Numbered from the stretch's first letter, positions 27,104-35,408 are shown. The stretch is DNA of 50,458 nt from Bacteroidales bacterium (GCA_024409235.1 JAKSUA010000015.1:1-50458), one strand, 5' to 3'. Numbers and translations are program-made. Notes: generated by a model not told the origin, from the sequence alone.

Positions 27104-28420
27104 TTATTCCATAATCCAAGTGTCTTTGAAACCACCGCCTTGGCTACTGTTTACCACAAAAGAGTTCGGATTTCTGCTAAATCGTGTCAAACCAGATTTC
27201 CATACTTTTGTTTCCTTTCCAGAAATGACGAATGCACGTAAATCGCATTTTCTTGGTGAAGGATTTCCTGTTTCGTCAATAATATCAAGGTCAATAAAGT
27301 CAATAACTTCCTGAGCAATCCAACGACGAGGTTCTTTTATGATGAGGTTTTTAACTTCTTCTAATCGTTCTTTTGTCATATCGCGGCCAAACATAACGCC
27401 ATAGCCACCTGCTTCGGCAACATCCTTAATGACAAGCTTTTCAATGTTGTTAAGAATATAGTCGAAATCTTCTTTAAAGAAAGGAAGATATGTTGGTGCA
27501 TTTTGAAGAATTGGTTCTTCGTTCAAATAATATTTAATCATTTTAGGAACGAAGTAGTAAATACCCTTGTCATCGGCAACACCATTTCCGAGAGCATTTA
27601 TTACACCAACATTACCAGCTTTGTATGATTCCATTAGGTTAGGAATACCAAGTAACGAAGATGGTTCGAAGGCTAAAGGATCAAGATATTCATCGGAAAC
27701 TCTGCGGTAGATTGCACCGACTCTTGTTTTTTTCTGATTTAAACCAATATAATAAGTAATGCCGTCTTCCACAATGATTTCTCCTGGGAAGGCTAGGACA
27801 GAACCCGTTTTTTCAGCTAAATAAGAATGTTCAAAAAATGCGGAATTGTAGCGACCAGGAGTGAAAATTACATTTATTCCTCGACCGTCGTTTATGTAAT
27901 CCATCATTTCCCTTAATAAATCGCCATAATTACGGTTGTCAGCAATTAAATTGTCACGAAAAGTTTGTGGACATGCTTTTCTTGTTACCTTTCTTGCTAT
28001 CATGGGGTACGAAGCACCACTAGGAATACGAAGATTGTCTTCTAATATAAGCCAACGGCCGTCTTTTGCTTGAACAAGGTCGATACCGGCAATATGGGCG
28101 TAAATATTTTTTGTTGGAGTAATATCTTCACATTCAGGCATATATCCTTTGCTTTCGTATGTAAATTCTTTTGGAATAACTCCGGAAGCAACAATGTTTT
28201 TATCGTGATAAATATCGTATAGAAAAAGATTGAGAGCCTTAACTCTTTGAATAAGACCTTTTTCTAGCATTTCCCATTCATTAGCAGGTATTTGTCTTGG
28301 AATGGCATCGAATGGAAATAATTGTTCGTTGAATACGCCATTTTTATAGACTCCAAAGCGTACACCATATCGTTCCATCCATTTATTAACAGAATCTCGA
28401 GCAGATAATAATTCGTTCAT
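27104..28420 (-). CDS. Circularly permuted type-2 ATP-grasp amidoligase
   Basis: A 438-residue enzyme of the ATP-grasp_2 circularly permuted family. Typical segments are IPRQIPANEWEMLEKGLIQR, AHIAGIDLVQAKDGRWLILEDN (catalytic Glu/Asn), GRYNSAFFEHSYLA, GAIYRRVSDEYLDP, NALGNGVADDKGIYYFVPKM, EAGGYGVMFG and KCDLRAFV. By family inference it makes an amide (peptide-like) bond using ATP; the substrate is unknown. It is the first gene of a six-gene operon. A TATATTTG box on the minus strand (28574-28581) is the likely promoter element, about 155 bases upstream. Confidence 0.92.
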   Translation of the reverse strand: MNELLSARDSVNKWMERYGVRFGVYKNGVFNEQLFPFDAIPRQIPANEWEMLEKGLIQRVKALNLFLYDIYHDKNIVASGVIPKEFTYESKGYMPECEDITPTKNIYAHIAGIDLVQAKDGRWLILEDNLRIPSGASYPMIARKVTRKACPQTFRDNLIADNRNYGDLLREMMDYINDGRGINVIFTPGRYNSAFFEHSYLAEKTGSVLAFPGEIIVEDGITYYIGLNQKKTRVGAIYRRVSDEYLDPLAFEPSSLLGIPNLMESYKAGNVGVINALGNGVADDKGIYYFVPKMIKYYLNEEPILQNAPTYLPFFKEDFDYILNNIEKLVIKDVAEAGGYGVMFGRDMTKERLEEVKNLIIKEPRRWIAQEVIDFIDLDIIDETGNPSPRKCDLRAFVISGKETKVWKSGLTRFSRNPNSFVVNSSQGGGFKDTWIME

Positions 28421-28788
28421 ATATTGTTTTGTTTGATTTTGAGACTTATTTTAATTGAATTGACTTCGGTAGAAGTCATTGGTTTAATGACATACAATAG
28501 ATACAGCCCGATAGGGCTGGTTTTTAATTTGTTGTATGTTCTGTTGTAGTCTCATTTCTTTGTTTTGATGTTGCAAATATATACAAAATTTAGATTTTGG
28601 TTAAATTTTTAATTAAAAATTTGATAGATAGTTAGAAAATTTAATTAAATGATGTAATTAACTTTCGTTATTGAATTTTATATAACTAAATTCTAGGTTA
28701 TAAGGTAGCGACGGCGTTCTTGGGTTCCTTTCCTTCCATAGCGAAAGGAACCAAGATATTTATAAGATAAGGTGGATAGTGGAAAATA
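28421..28788. other. Gene-free region between the ATP-grasp operon and the duplicate thiD
   Basis: It holds the leader of the ATP-grasp operon, with the -7-type box at 28574-28581 (minus), a small GC hairpin near 28505 (AGCCCGATAGGGCT) and AT-rich sequence. A copy of a dispersed repeat lies at 28703-28757. No open reading frame of note is seen. Confidence 0.6.
28703..28757 (-). repeat. Dispersed intergenic repeat, short copy
   Basis: The reverse strand reads GGAAAGGAACCCAAGAACGC and then CGTCGC. This closely matches the left end of the larger non-coding element at 44545-44875 (GAAAGAAAGGAACCAAAGAA, then CGCTGCCG). It also carries its own inverted repeat, GGTTCCTTTC with GAAAGGAACC. Confidence 0.65.
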
Positions 28789-29598
28789 TTAAATATGCAA
28801 TCGAAAGAAATGATCAACCGGTCCGTGTCCGTGACCGATTTCATAATTTGCACCTGAAAGTATTGCTTGATTGATATATTCCTTTGCGGCTTTCGCAGCA
28901 TCGTGTAATGAATAGCCTTGTGCTATATAAGAGGCAAATGCTGATGACATTGTACAACCAGTTCCGTGGGTGTTCTTTGTTTCAATTCGTGGGGAACGAA
29001 GTTCTGTAAATGAATCTTTTTCGGCGTTGTAGAAGATGTCTATCAATTCGTTTTCGGTTGCATGTCCGGCTTTCATTAAAACGGAAACATTTCCTATTTT
29101 AGAAAGTGTTTTAGCTATTTGTGGCAACTCTTTTTGTGAATTGATATGTATTCCGGTAAGAAATTCTGCTTCGGGCATATTGGGTGTAATAACGCGAGCT
29201 AATGGAAACAATTCTGTTTTTAATGCTTCAATAGCAGAATTTTCTATCAATGTATGTCCAGATGTTGAAATCATTACAGGGTCAAGTACAACATTGGTAA
29301 TGTCCCATTTTCGTATTTGTTCGGCAATCGTATGTATGATTTCGGAACTATGAAGCATACCAATCTTAATTGCATCAACTCCTATGTCGCTTATAACGGC
29401 ATGTATTTGTGAACCTATGATTTCTGCTGGAATTCCGTACACTTGTTCAACACCGATAGTGTTTTGTACAGTTATTGCCGTAATTGCACTTGCTGCATAA
29501 CTCCTTGTTGCAGAAATAGTTTTTATGTCTGCTTGTATGCCCGCTCCGCCACCGGAGTCACTGCCGGCAATTGTCAATACTCGTGGATATTGTTTCAT
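28789..29598 (-). CDS. thiD: Second phosphomethylpyrimidine kinase (ThiD) copy
   Basis: A 269-residue complete ThiD, which phosphorylates HMP to HMP-PP for thiamine. It has [40 protein letters not shown] and [16 protein letters not shown]. It closely resembles the ThiD at 37800-38615; the last residues differ (RLHI versus RLRSFN). Substitutions are spread along the gene, so the two copies are not a very recent duplicate. It sits at the end of a broken copy of the thi cluster and has no obvious promoter, so expression is uncertain. Confidence 0.92.
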   Translation of the reverse strand: MKQYPRVLTIAGSDSGGGAGIQADIKTISATRSYAASAITAITVQNTIGVEQVYGIPAEIIGSQIHAVISDIGVDAIKIGMLHSSEIIHTIAEQIRKWDITNVVLDPVMISTSGHTLIENSAIEALKTELFPLARVITPNMPEAEFLTGIHINSQKELPQIAKTLSKIGNVSVLMKAGHATENELIDIFYNAEKDSFTELRSPRIETKNTHGTGCTMSSAFASYIAQGYSLHDAAKAAKEYINQAILSGANYEIGHGHGPVDHFFRLHI

Positions 29599-29601
29599 AG
29601 T

Positions 29602-29677
29602 TTAAAAATGTCTAAATCCTACATAGTCGTTGCTTGTTCCTTCCCAAGTAAGCTCGTTACCTTCGGTAATTTCTCCA
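29602..29677 (-). pseudogene. thiL remnant (last ~25 codons)
   Basis: It reads TEGNELTWEG, then SNDYVGFRHF and a stop, matching the C-terminal end of the intact ThiL at 38617-39564. The rest of thiL is deleted, and the sequence joins thiE at about 29677 through an AATTGT-type short match. It lies in the same order relative to thiD as in the intact operon. Confidence 0.88.
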
Positions 29678-29935
29678 ATTGTGTACGCCATCAGCATCGA
29701 CGGCCAAGGCAATATCTATGCGGTCATTGATGAGTAGGGGAATGCCAAGTGGCTTCAACAAGGATTTTAGTTTTTGGGCAACTTCAAGGAATTCGCGTGT
29801 ATCGCAATCTTTCTCACGAAGTTGTACCATAGTTACGCCACCTTTTACGGCTTCTTCAACTATCCAGGCAATGTCACGACCGAGCGATAACGGACGGTCG
29901 GTGACAAGGTATAATTTTAATTGTTCTGGTTTCAT
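29678..29935 (-). pseudogene. thiE remnant (first 86 codons)
   Basis: It encodes MKPEQLKLYLVTDRPLSLG to ALAVDADGVH, identical to the first 86 codons of the intact thiE, then runs out of frame into the thiL remnant. The phosphate-binding C-terminal half is gone, so it cannot be active. Confidence 0.92.
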
Positions 29936-30195
29936 TGTCTAATCGTTTTTGCTGCTTCGGTAGGATTGAAGTTGTATAACGCATCAAAGAAATGTGGTTG
30001 GAAAGTTCCAGTTCCTTCTGCTTTTGTTGCTGCTATATCACCTGCAATGCCCATCATTGCCATACAACTCAATGCTCCGCTAAATACAGAGTCGCTTGCT
30101 GCGATGAAAGCACCTGTAAGTGCCGATGCGCAACAACCCATTGTTGTAATTCTTCCCATTAGTGGACTTCCGTTTGCTATGCTTTCAACTCGTTC
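29932..30195 (-). pseudogene. thiM remnant (last ~87 codons)
   Basis: The C-terminal end of hydroxyethylthiazole kinase (SIANGSPLMGRITTMGCCAS to the stop), overlapping the thiE remnant by 4 bases as in the intact operon. Homology stops abruptly at 30195, where sequence from an unrelated plus-strand gene begins. Confidence 0.92.
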
Positions 30196-30373
30196 AGCTT
30201 TATATCAATTGAACAAAAACAATGTAATTGGTTCAAGTTTGAAGGCCAAAGTTCAATCGTTGAAGAACCAGTTGGAAAAAGTTACAGAATCGGAATATTC
30301 ACATTGCTATAGTTCAGCATCTTCATTGTCGGAGTTGAATGAAGCATTGACAAAGATTTCTCAAAATAGATAA
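30196..30373 (+). pseudogene. Orphan 3' end of an interrupted gene
   Basis: The plus strand reads LYQLNKNNVIGSSLKAKVQS, then a charged helical segment ending ALTKISQNR and a stop, followed directly by a good terminator. There is no start on its left; the broken thi segment abuts it at 30195. It looks like the last ~58 codons of a gene whose 5' part was replaced. The heptad-like pattern suggests a coiled coil. Identity unknown. Confidence 0.6.
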
Positions 30374-30391
30374 TCGGTTAATTATGATACG

Positions 30392-30423
30392 AAAAAAGCG
30401 AGGCAAAGTGTCTCGCTTTTTTT
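30392..30423 (+). terminator. Terminator of the interrupted gene
   Basis: AAGCGAG (30396-30402) pairs with CTCGCTT (30412-30418), with A and T tracts on either side, so it can work in both directions. It supports the view that a real plus-strand gene once ended here. Confidence 0.85.
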
Positions 30424-30438
30424 GCTTGAAAGAATCTG

Positions 30439-30987
30439 TTATTGGATCTTTTTTATTGATGTAATACCACTTACTTTTCCTAAAGTTAACGCCCCTAGAT
30501 TCATCGAATTTCGAACGACCGATGATATTAGTAGGGGATAATCTTTAGTAATAGAGGAAAAAACAAACAGATCGTTTTTTTGTAATTTGCTATTTATTGA
30601 TTCTAACACTACACATTGCGAGTCTTTATATTGGAAAGTGACTTTGCGCATTGGTTCATAGCAAAATTCGTAAGTGTCGTTTTGGGAAAGATTACTAGCT
30701 TTTATTTCCTCTATTGTTACAAATTCGCTACTTTCATTTTTCCCTGCCAAAATCTCTAAATATTCGTCCCAGTTTTTGTATCCAATGTATTTGGCAATAA
30801 CATCTAATGTATAAGTTCTTGGCTCTGTTCCAGAAATAAAACCAAAGAATCGTTTGAGTGTGGAAGCACTAATTCGTTCATTGCATTTCTGTGAAATGTC
30901 AATTGCTAATGCTTCACAGTCGAGCGGATATCTAATTTCTTTCCCAAAAACTTCTTCTATTCTAAAACGAATATGCTTTGAAACCAT
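30439..30987 (-). CDS. Bacteroidota helix-turn-helix regulator-like protein
   Basis: A 182-residue protein. The N-terminal part (RFRIEEVFGKEIRYPLDCEA, then RISASTLKRFFGFISG and RTYTLDVIAKYIGYKNWDEYL) is a DNA-binding-like domain frequent in Bacteroidota. The C-terminal half is beta-rich (TFQYKDSQCVVLESINSKLQ) and unrecognised. I use the ATG at 30987. It is divergent from the protein kinase gene and may regulate it; a TATCTTTG box at 31027-31034 (minus) lies in the shared gap. Confidence 0.7.
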   Translation of the reverse strand: MVSKHIRFRIEEVFGKEIRYPLDCEALAIDISQKCNERISASTLKRFFGFISGTEPRTYTLDVIAKYIGYKNWDEYLEILAGKNESSEFVTIEEIKASNLSQNDTYEFCYEPMRKVTFQYKDSQCVVLESINSKLQKNDLFVFSSITKDYPLLISSVVRNSMNLGALTLGKVSGITSIKKIQ

Positions 30988-31057
30988 AGTTTTTTTTTGT
31001 TTTATTTTGAATATCTGTTTCAATGCCAAAGATACAAATTAAAAAACACGGATTTTG

Positions 31058-31102
31058 AAATGAACAAAATGAACGAATTGAATGAAATGGTTGAAATGAA
31101 TG
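31058..31102. repeat. 9-bp-period tandem repeat (about five units)
   Basis: Units AAATGAACA, AAATGAACG, AATTGAATG, AAATGGTTG and AAATGAATG run head to tail between the HTH and kinase genes. The same unit, AAATGAACG, is repeated at 33975-34000. Confidence 0.75.
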
Positions 31103-31177
31103 AACAATTTGTTTAGTAAAGACACAATCATAAATCGCAAGACCATGTTTTTTCGTATATTTGAAAAAAAGATTCTA

Positions 31178-32518
31178 ATGACAGACGATTCTTCGGAATT
31201 TATTCAAGATGTGCAACATACAAGTGAAGAACGAGTAGAGTTATATCGTTCCCGATATTTTGTTGTATCAAAAATTCGTTTGTTCAATAAATGGAGAATT
31301 GAAAAGCGTTTGACTGCGGAATACGAATTTCAGCCACTTCAGAGGAGTTCTTTGGAGCGAGAGTTTGAAATTGGTTATCAACTTGATCATCCTAATATTG
31401 TACGTTATTTAGAGTTACGAAAAACAGAACAGGGCGTTCCTTTCATAATAATGGAGTATGTGGATGGAATGAATTTGCAGGAATATATGCACTCAAACGA
31501 AATTTGTACGGAACAAGATTTTATTACAATCTTTACTTCGCTACTTTCTGCATTGACTTACTTGCAACAAAGACAAATTTATCATCTTGACATAAAGCCA
31601 GAAAACATTGTTGTTACCTATAAGGAACATATTCCCAAGCTGATAGATTTTGGCGTTTCCAATAACGATACCTACCAAACTTCGCTGGGTGCAACTAAGC
31701 AATACAGCACCGATGAACATATTGATTATAGCAAAGTTTCTTCGAAAACGGATATGTATTCGTTTGCAAAGACGATGAATGAATTTGCTAACACCAAACA
31801 GATAACTTTAGGTCGAAAAGAAAAACATATTTTGCGTATCTGTTCCCAAGAAAATCCACAAAAGCGGCTGGATGCAAGCACCGCATTACAGATGATGCAA
31901 AAAAAATCATCTAAGGGTATTTTTGGGGTTGGGATAACTTTTGTTCTTACATTGATTATCTGTAGTTTGCTTTATTTAGGGAAAAACAATCAGATAGAAA
32001 AAAATGACATTGTGGAACAATATGACTCTGTAGGTATTGTTGACAATGCAGTTTCAGACGATGTTGTTGAACATGACAGCACTGAAGTTATTCTGCAGAC
32101 CAACACGACTAATAAAAAGGAATTTGTGCAACAAAGTAACCATAACGAAACAGTTGAAACTACAGAAATAGCAGAGAACAATGAACCAGAACAATGGATT
32201 AAAGATAGTGTAAGTCGTATGTATGAATCAGTTATGGGTATAGTGCATGATTCATTTACGAAAGATTCTTTATTTATTGAAACTATAGCACAGCAAAAAC
32301 TAACACAGTTTAAAGATACAATTGCAACGAGAAGTATTATAGATAAAAATGTCTTAAAACTTCAGTTAATTAATCAATACAAGAAAACTGCGGACAGTGT
32401 GATTCAAGTCTATATGAAGGCCAATAAATTTGGCATGGTTGAAGCCTTGGGAAAAATTGAATATTCTGTTATGGACAAATTGGACATAACAATGGATTCG
32501 TTGGCTAAAACAAAATAG
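31178..32518 (+). CDS. Hanks-type Ser/Thr protein kinase with membrane anchor
   Basis: A 446-residue protein with a cytoplasmic kinase domain (about 20-245), one membrane helix (GVGITFVLTLIICSLLYLG, about 250-268) and a helical extracytoplasmic region. Kinase motifs are LEREFEIGYQLDHPNIVRYL (alpha-C Glu), IIMEYVDGMNL, HLDIKPENIV (HRD reads HLD), KLIDFGVS (DFG) and an activation segment with TSLGATKQYSTDEH. The glycine-rich loop is not recognisable (YRSRYFVVSKIRLF). I choose the ATG at 31178 because a TATATTTG box at 31156-31163 lies just upstream; 31100 is the longer alternative, which would begin inside the 9-bp repeats. It is divergent from the HTH gene. Confidence 0.82.
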   Translation: MTDDSSEFIQDVQHTSEERVELYRSRYFVVSKIRLFNKWRIEKRLTAEYEFQPLQRSSLEREFEIGYQLDHPNIVRYLELRKTEQGVPFIIMEYVDGMNLQEYMHSNEICTEQDFITIFTSLLSALTYLQQRQIYHLDIKPENIVVTYKEHIPKLIDFGVSNNDTYQTSLGATKQYSTDEHIDYSKVSSKTDMYSFAKTMNEFANTKQITLGRKEKHILRICSQENPQKRLDASTALQMMQKKSSKGIFGVGITFVLTLIICSLLYLGKNNQIEKNDIVEQYDSVGIVDNAVSDDVVEHDSTEVILQTNTTNKKEFVQQSNHNETVETTEIAENNEPEQWIKDSVSRMYESVMGIVHDSFTKDSLFIETIAQQKLTQFKDTIATRSIIDKNVLKLQLINQYKKTADSVIQVYMKANKFGMVEALGKIEYSVMDKLDITMDSLAKTK

Positions 32519-32575
32519 AACGTTTTGTTTGTTGATTATAAGTATTCCTAAAAATAGTATAATTTACATTTAGAT

Positions 32576-32635
32576 ACTCCAAATATTTTAGAATATTATG
32601 AAATACAACTCCAAATATTTTAAAATATTTGGAGT
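32576..32635. promoter_or_regulatory. Perfect 28-bp palindrome plus a half copy, before the DUF4143 ATPase
   Basis: ACTCCAAATATTTT (32608-32621) is followed at once by its exact reverse complement (32622-32635). A direct copy of the first 15 bases lies 32 bases upstream (32576-32590). It sits 52 bases before the ATPase start. It could be an operator for a dimeric protein or an end-of-element repeat. Confidence 0.7.
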
Positions 32636-32687
32636 ATAATACCTAAAAAACATATCTTTGTTAAAGAAATTTAAACGACATAAGTAA

Positions 32688-33830
32688 ATGATACAAAGGA
32701 TTTTTAATATAACTAAGGATGTAGAAGAAGGTAGTATTTTTCTTTTTGGAGCACGACAAACAGGGAAAAGTATTTTTCTTGAGCAACAATTTTCGAATTG
32801 TATATTGTTTGATTTACTGGACAGTGATTTAAAATTGCGTTTGCAAGCTCGTCCTGCGTTGCTATTCGAAATGTTACAAGATAAACCAGAAAACACACTG
32901 GTTGTAATAGATGAAATACCAGAAGTTCCCGAGTTACTAAACGAGGTTCATAGACTTATTCAGCGAAAAAAACTCCGTTTTGTTTTATCTGGTAGTAGTG
33001 CCCGTAAGTTAAAAAGAAAAGGATACAATACACTTGGCGGTCGTGCCACACCTTGCTATTTTTTCCCGTTTGTGAGTGCAGAATTACCAGATTTAAATTT
33101 AGACAAGGCTTTGCTATACGGACTGCTTCCTCCTCATTATTTAGCAAAAAATCCAACGAAGTTATTGGCGGGATATATTGATATTTATCTCAAAGAAGAA
33201 ATTAAGGAAGAAGCCTTGGTTCGAAATCTTGACAATTTTCAGCATTTTCTTTCGGCAGCAGCCCTTACAAGCGGAGAAATTGTAAATTATAGTAACATCG
33301 CAAGTGATTGTGGAGTTAGCGTAAAAACTGCAAAATCCTATTTTGATATTATATCCGATACCCTTATTGGCTACATGTTACCAGCCTATACAAAAGTGAT
33401 GAAACGTAAGGTTACTCAGGCACCAAAATTCTATTTCTTCGATGTTGGCGTTTACAATTATCTTATGAAACGTTCTGCTCTTGCACAAGGAACACCTGAA
33501 TATGGACATGCCTTTGAACATTTTGTTTTACAAGAATTGCAGGCGTATGTTGCTTACACACATTCTCGTGAAAAACTGAGTTATTGGCACACGTACAATG
33601 GTAAAGAAGTTGATGTGGTTATTGGAGATGCAAAAATTGGAATTGAAATAAAATCAGCGAGAGAAATAATGCCGAAGCATTATGTTAATTTTAAGGAATA
33701 TAAAGAAGAATTTCCTAATAGTAGGTGTATAGTTGTCAGTTTAGACAAACTTACTCGTCGTAGTGGTGACATAGAAATCTATTATGTGTTTGACTTTTTT
33801 AAGAAACTTTGGAATAAGGAGATATTTTAA
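32688..33830 (+). CDS. AAA ATPase with DUF4143 C-terminal domain
   Basis: A 380-residue P-loop ATPase. Walker A is FGARQTGKS (residues 20-28), Walker B is LVVIDEIPEVP (about 72), and sensor 1 is FVLSGSSARKL. After a winged-helix part (SNIASDCGVSVKTAKSYFDI) comes DUF4143, with YFFDVGVYNYL, AFEHFVLQELQAY and EVDVVIGDAKIGIEIKSA. This last block (D-x(n)-E-x-K) resembles a PD-(D/E)xK nuclease core. Such genes are frequent, often multi-copy, in Bacteroidota and archaea, with unknown function. The preceding 28-bp palindrome is probably part of its unit. Confidence 0.88.
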   Translation: MIQRIFNITKDVEEGSIFLFGARQTGKSIFLEQQFSNCILFDLLDSDLKLRLQARPALLFEMLQDKPENTLVVIDEIPEVPELLNEVHRLIQRKKLRFVLSGSSARKLKRKGYNTLGGRATPCYFFPFVSAELPDLNLDKALLYGLLPPHYLAKNPTKLLAGYIDIYLKEEIKEEALVRNLDNFQHFLSAAALTSGEIVNYSNIASDCGVSVKTAKSYFDIISDTLIGYMLPAYTKVMKRKVTQAPKFYFFDVGVYNYLMKRSALAQGTPEYGHAFEHFVLQELQAYVAYTHSREKLSYWHTYNGKEVDVVIGDAKIGIEIKSAREIMPKHYVNFKEYKEEFPNSRCIVVSLDKLTRRSGDIEIYYVFDFFKKLWNKEIF

Positions 33831-33892
33831 TTGGAAACAGAATACTGCATTTTATAAAGATGGAATAATCAGAGTCTTCCTTGATACCCCAT

Positions 33893-33933
33893 AAAAGTCT
33901 TGTTAATTAAAATATTAGCAAGACTTTTTTTTT
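33893..33933 (+). terminator. Terminator after the DUF4143 gene
   Basis: AAGTCTTG (33895-33902) pairs with CAAGACTT (33919-33926), followed by a long T run. Confidence 0.88.
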
Positions 33934-33974
33934 GAATACAGAACATTCTTCTAACTATAAAACCAAATTTTTCC

Positions 33975-34000
33975 AAATGAACGAAATGAACGTAATGAAT
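33975..34000. repeat. Short 9-bp tandem repeat
   Basis: AAATGAACG twice, then TAATGAAT. It is the same unit as at 31058-31102, again just upstream of a gene pair. The rest of the gap 33831-34102 holds the terminator and a possible TACTTTTG -7-type box at 34034-34041. Confidence 0.65.
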
Positions 34001-34102
34001 TAAATGGATTTAGGAATTCCAGTTTACGCTATTTACTTTTGAAAAAAGAAAGGAGAATGCCGAAAATCCTATAAAGAGTAGGAGTAATTATTCTTATAAA
34101 TA

Positions 34103-34471
34103 ATGAATGACATTTATCTTTTGATAGAATCTTTTGAAAAGAGAAGAGGAGGTTTTGATGTTTATTTTGATTTTGCAACAGAACAAGATTTTGCTTCGTT
34201 TAAACAATTAGTTCCATTGGATATGTCGCCATATTCGGAGACAATGGTTTTGTTCCATTGTAATGAAAATTGTTCTGCAAAAAGTGCAATTAAATTAAGA
34301 CTGCTTCAAGGTGTTTATCGAAAAATAAAAAAAGAAATGTTAGAAAAGATAAGTCACGATTTTATTGTTCGAGATTCTTATTTAGTTGCTTGTGAAGTTA
34401 CAGTTTCTCTAGAGGATTTTAATAATCTTTTGGATTCTTCAGATAAAGCTTTTCGAAGAAATAAATATTAA
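34103..34471 (+). CDS. Hypothetical protein, partner of a metallo-beta-lactamase
   Basis: A 122-residue soluble protein that I do not recognise. It starts MNDIYLLIESFEKRRGGFDV and has mixed alpha/beta pattern, a mid-section with two cysteines (FHCNENCSAKSA) and a basic end (AFRRNKY). It has no signal peptide or membrane helix. The metallo-beta-lactamase gene follows after 11 bases, so the two are probably co-translated and act together. Confidence 0.7.
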   Translation: MNDIYLLIESFEKRRGGFDVYFDFATEQDFASFKQLVPLDMSPYSETMVLFHCNENCSAKSAIKLRLLQGVYRKIKKEMLEKISHDFIVRDSYLVACEVTVSLEDFNNLLDSSDKAFRRNKY

Positions 34472-34482
34472 TAGAAAGGAAT

Positions 34483-35277
34483 ATGGTCAAAGCAATACAG
34501 AATCTTTTAGATTTCAAACCCAAAGAAGTTCTTATAAAAGATGTCGGTCAAGCAAATTGGATTGAAATCCTCGATGAAAAAAATCAAGTACGTATAGTGT
34601 TTGATATGGGAGTTCCTATTTCTGCTGGTAAAAATGAGGTGTTAGCAAAAATTAATGAAATTAATTGGAAAGATAATACTGTTAAACCTGTTTTTGTATT
34701 GTCACATTGGCATTTAGATCATTTTCATGCATTGTATGCGATAAAAGAACATTTGACAGATTATTTTTCTGCAATCATTGTTCCCAATTGTCCCCAAAAG
34801 TCAATGATAAGAACAACTTTAGCTGAATTAGTTCAAAACAATATGTCTCTTTATGAATTTGTTGATTATTTGTGTCCTTCTAGCGAAGAAAGAATAGAGA
34901 AAATTTTAAATAAAACAAATGTGTCAATGTTTCGATTTAAATATGAAAAAAATGAAAATTATCGATGTTTAGGTTTGATCGTTCATTCAGATAAAAAATA
35001 CTGTATATTATCTGGTGATATGTCTAATGCTCAAATAAACGAAATGTTGGATTTGGAAGCGTTGGATGGAACAGAAACATTGTATTTGGTCGTGCCTCAT
35101 CATGGAGGTAAAGCAGGCAAGGATTCTTTAATGAGGACTTTTAGCGAATGTGTAATATCTGTAGGAAAAAATAATCCTTATGGTCACCCGAAGAAAGTTA
35201 TTCTAAATGCCCTAAAAAAAAGAAGTAAGGTGTTTTTAACAAGTATACAGGGAACCCAAAAAATACTATTAAATTAA
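34483..35277 (+). CDS. Metallo-beta-lactamase-fold hydrolase, ComEC-like
   Basis: A 264-residue cytoplasmic protein. Zinc motifs are LSHWHLDHFH (HxHxDH, about residue 77), LSGDMSN (Asp) and VPHHGGKAG (His), ending with YGHPKKVILNAL (His). The layout GQANWIEIL...FDMG at the start and the PHHGG/GHP end are typical of the ComEC/Rec2-type hydrolase branch. Members of this branch act as nucleases or phosphodiesterases, some in defence loci. All metal ligands seem present, so it should be active. The upstream small protein may be its regulator or antidote, which is only an inference. Confidence 0.8.
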   Translation: MVKAIQNLLDFKPKEVLIKDVGQANWIEILDEKNQVRIVFDMGVPISAGKNEVLAKINEINWKDNTVKPVFVLSHWHLDHFHALYAIKEHLTDYFSAIIVPNCPQKSMIRTTLAELVQNNMSLYEFVDYLCPSSEERIEKILNKTNVSMFRFKYEKNENYRCLGLIVHSDKKYCILSGDMSNAQINEMLDLEALDGTETLYLVVPHHGGKAGKDSLMRTFSECVISVGKNNPYGHPKKVILNALKKRSKVFLTSIQGTQKILLN

Positions 35278-35408
35278 TTTATTATGAAAAAATATATGTT
35301 TTTGGTGTAATACTATGTATTGCGTAATTTCAAATTAGAAGTGCAATTTTCTCCATTGTAAAAATTAAGAATTATAAACATTATCTGAAAATTAATAATA
35401 AAAAAGTT

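Noticed and set aside
29657..29935. Reading the thiE remnant as a short functional gene
   Set aside because: It lacks the phosphate-binding half and ends in shifted thiL sequence.
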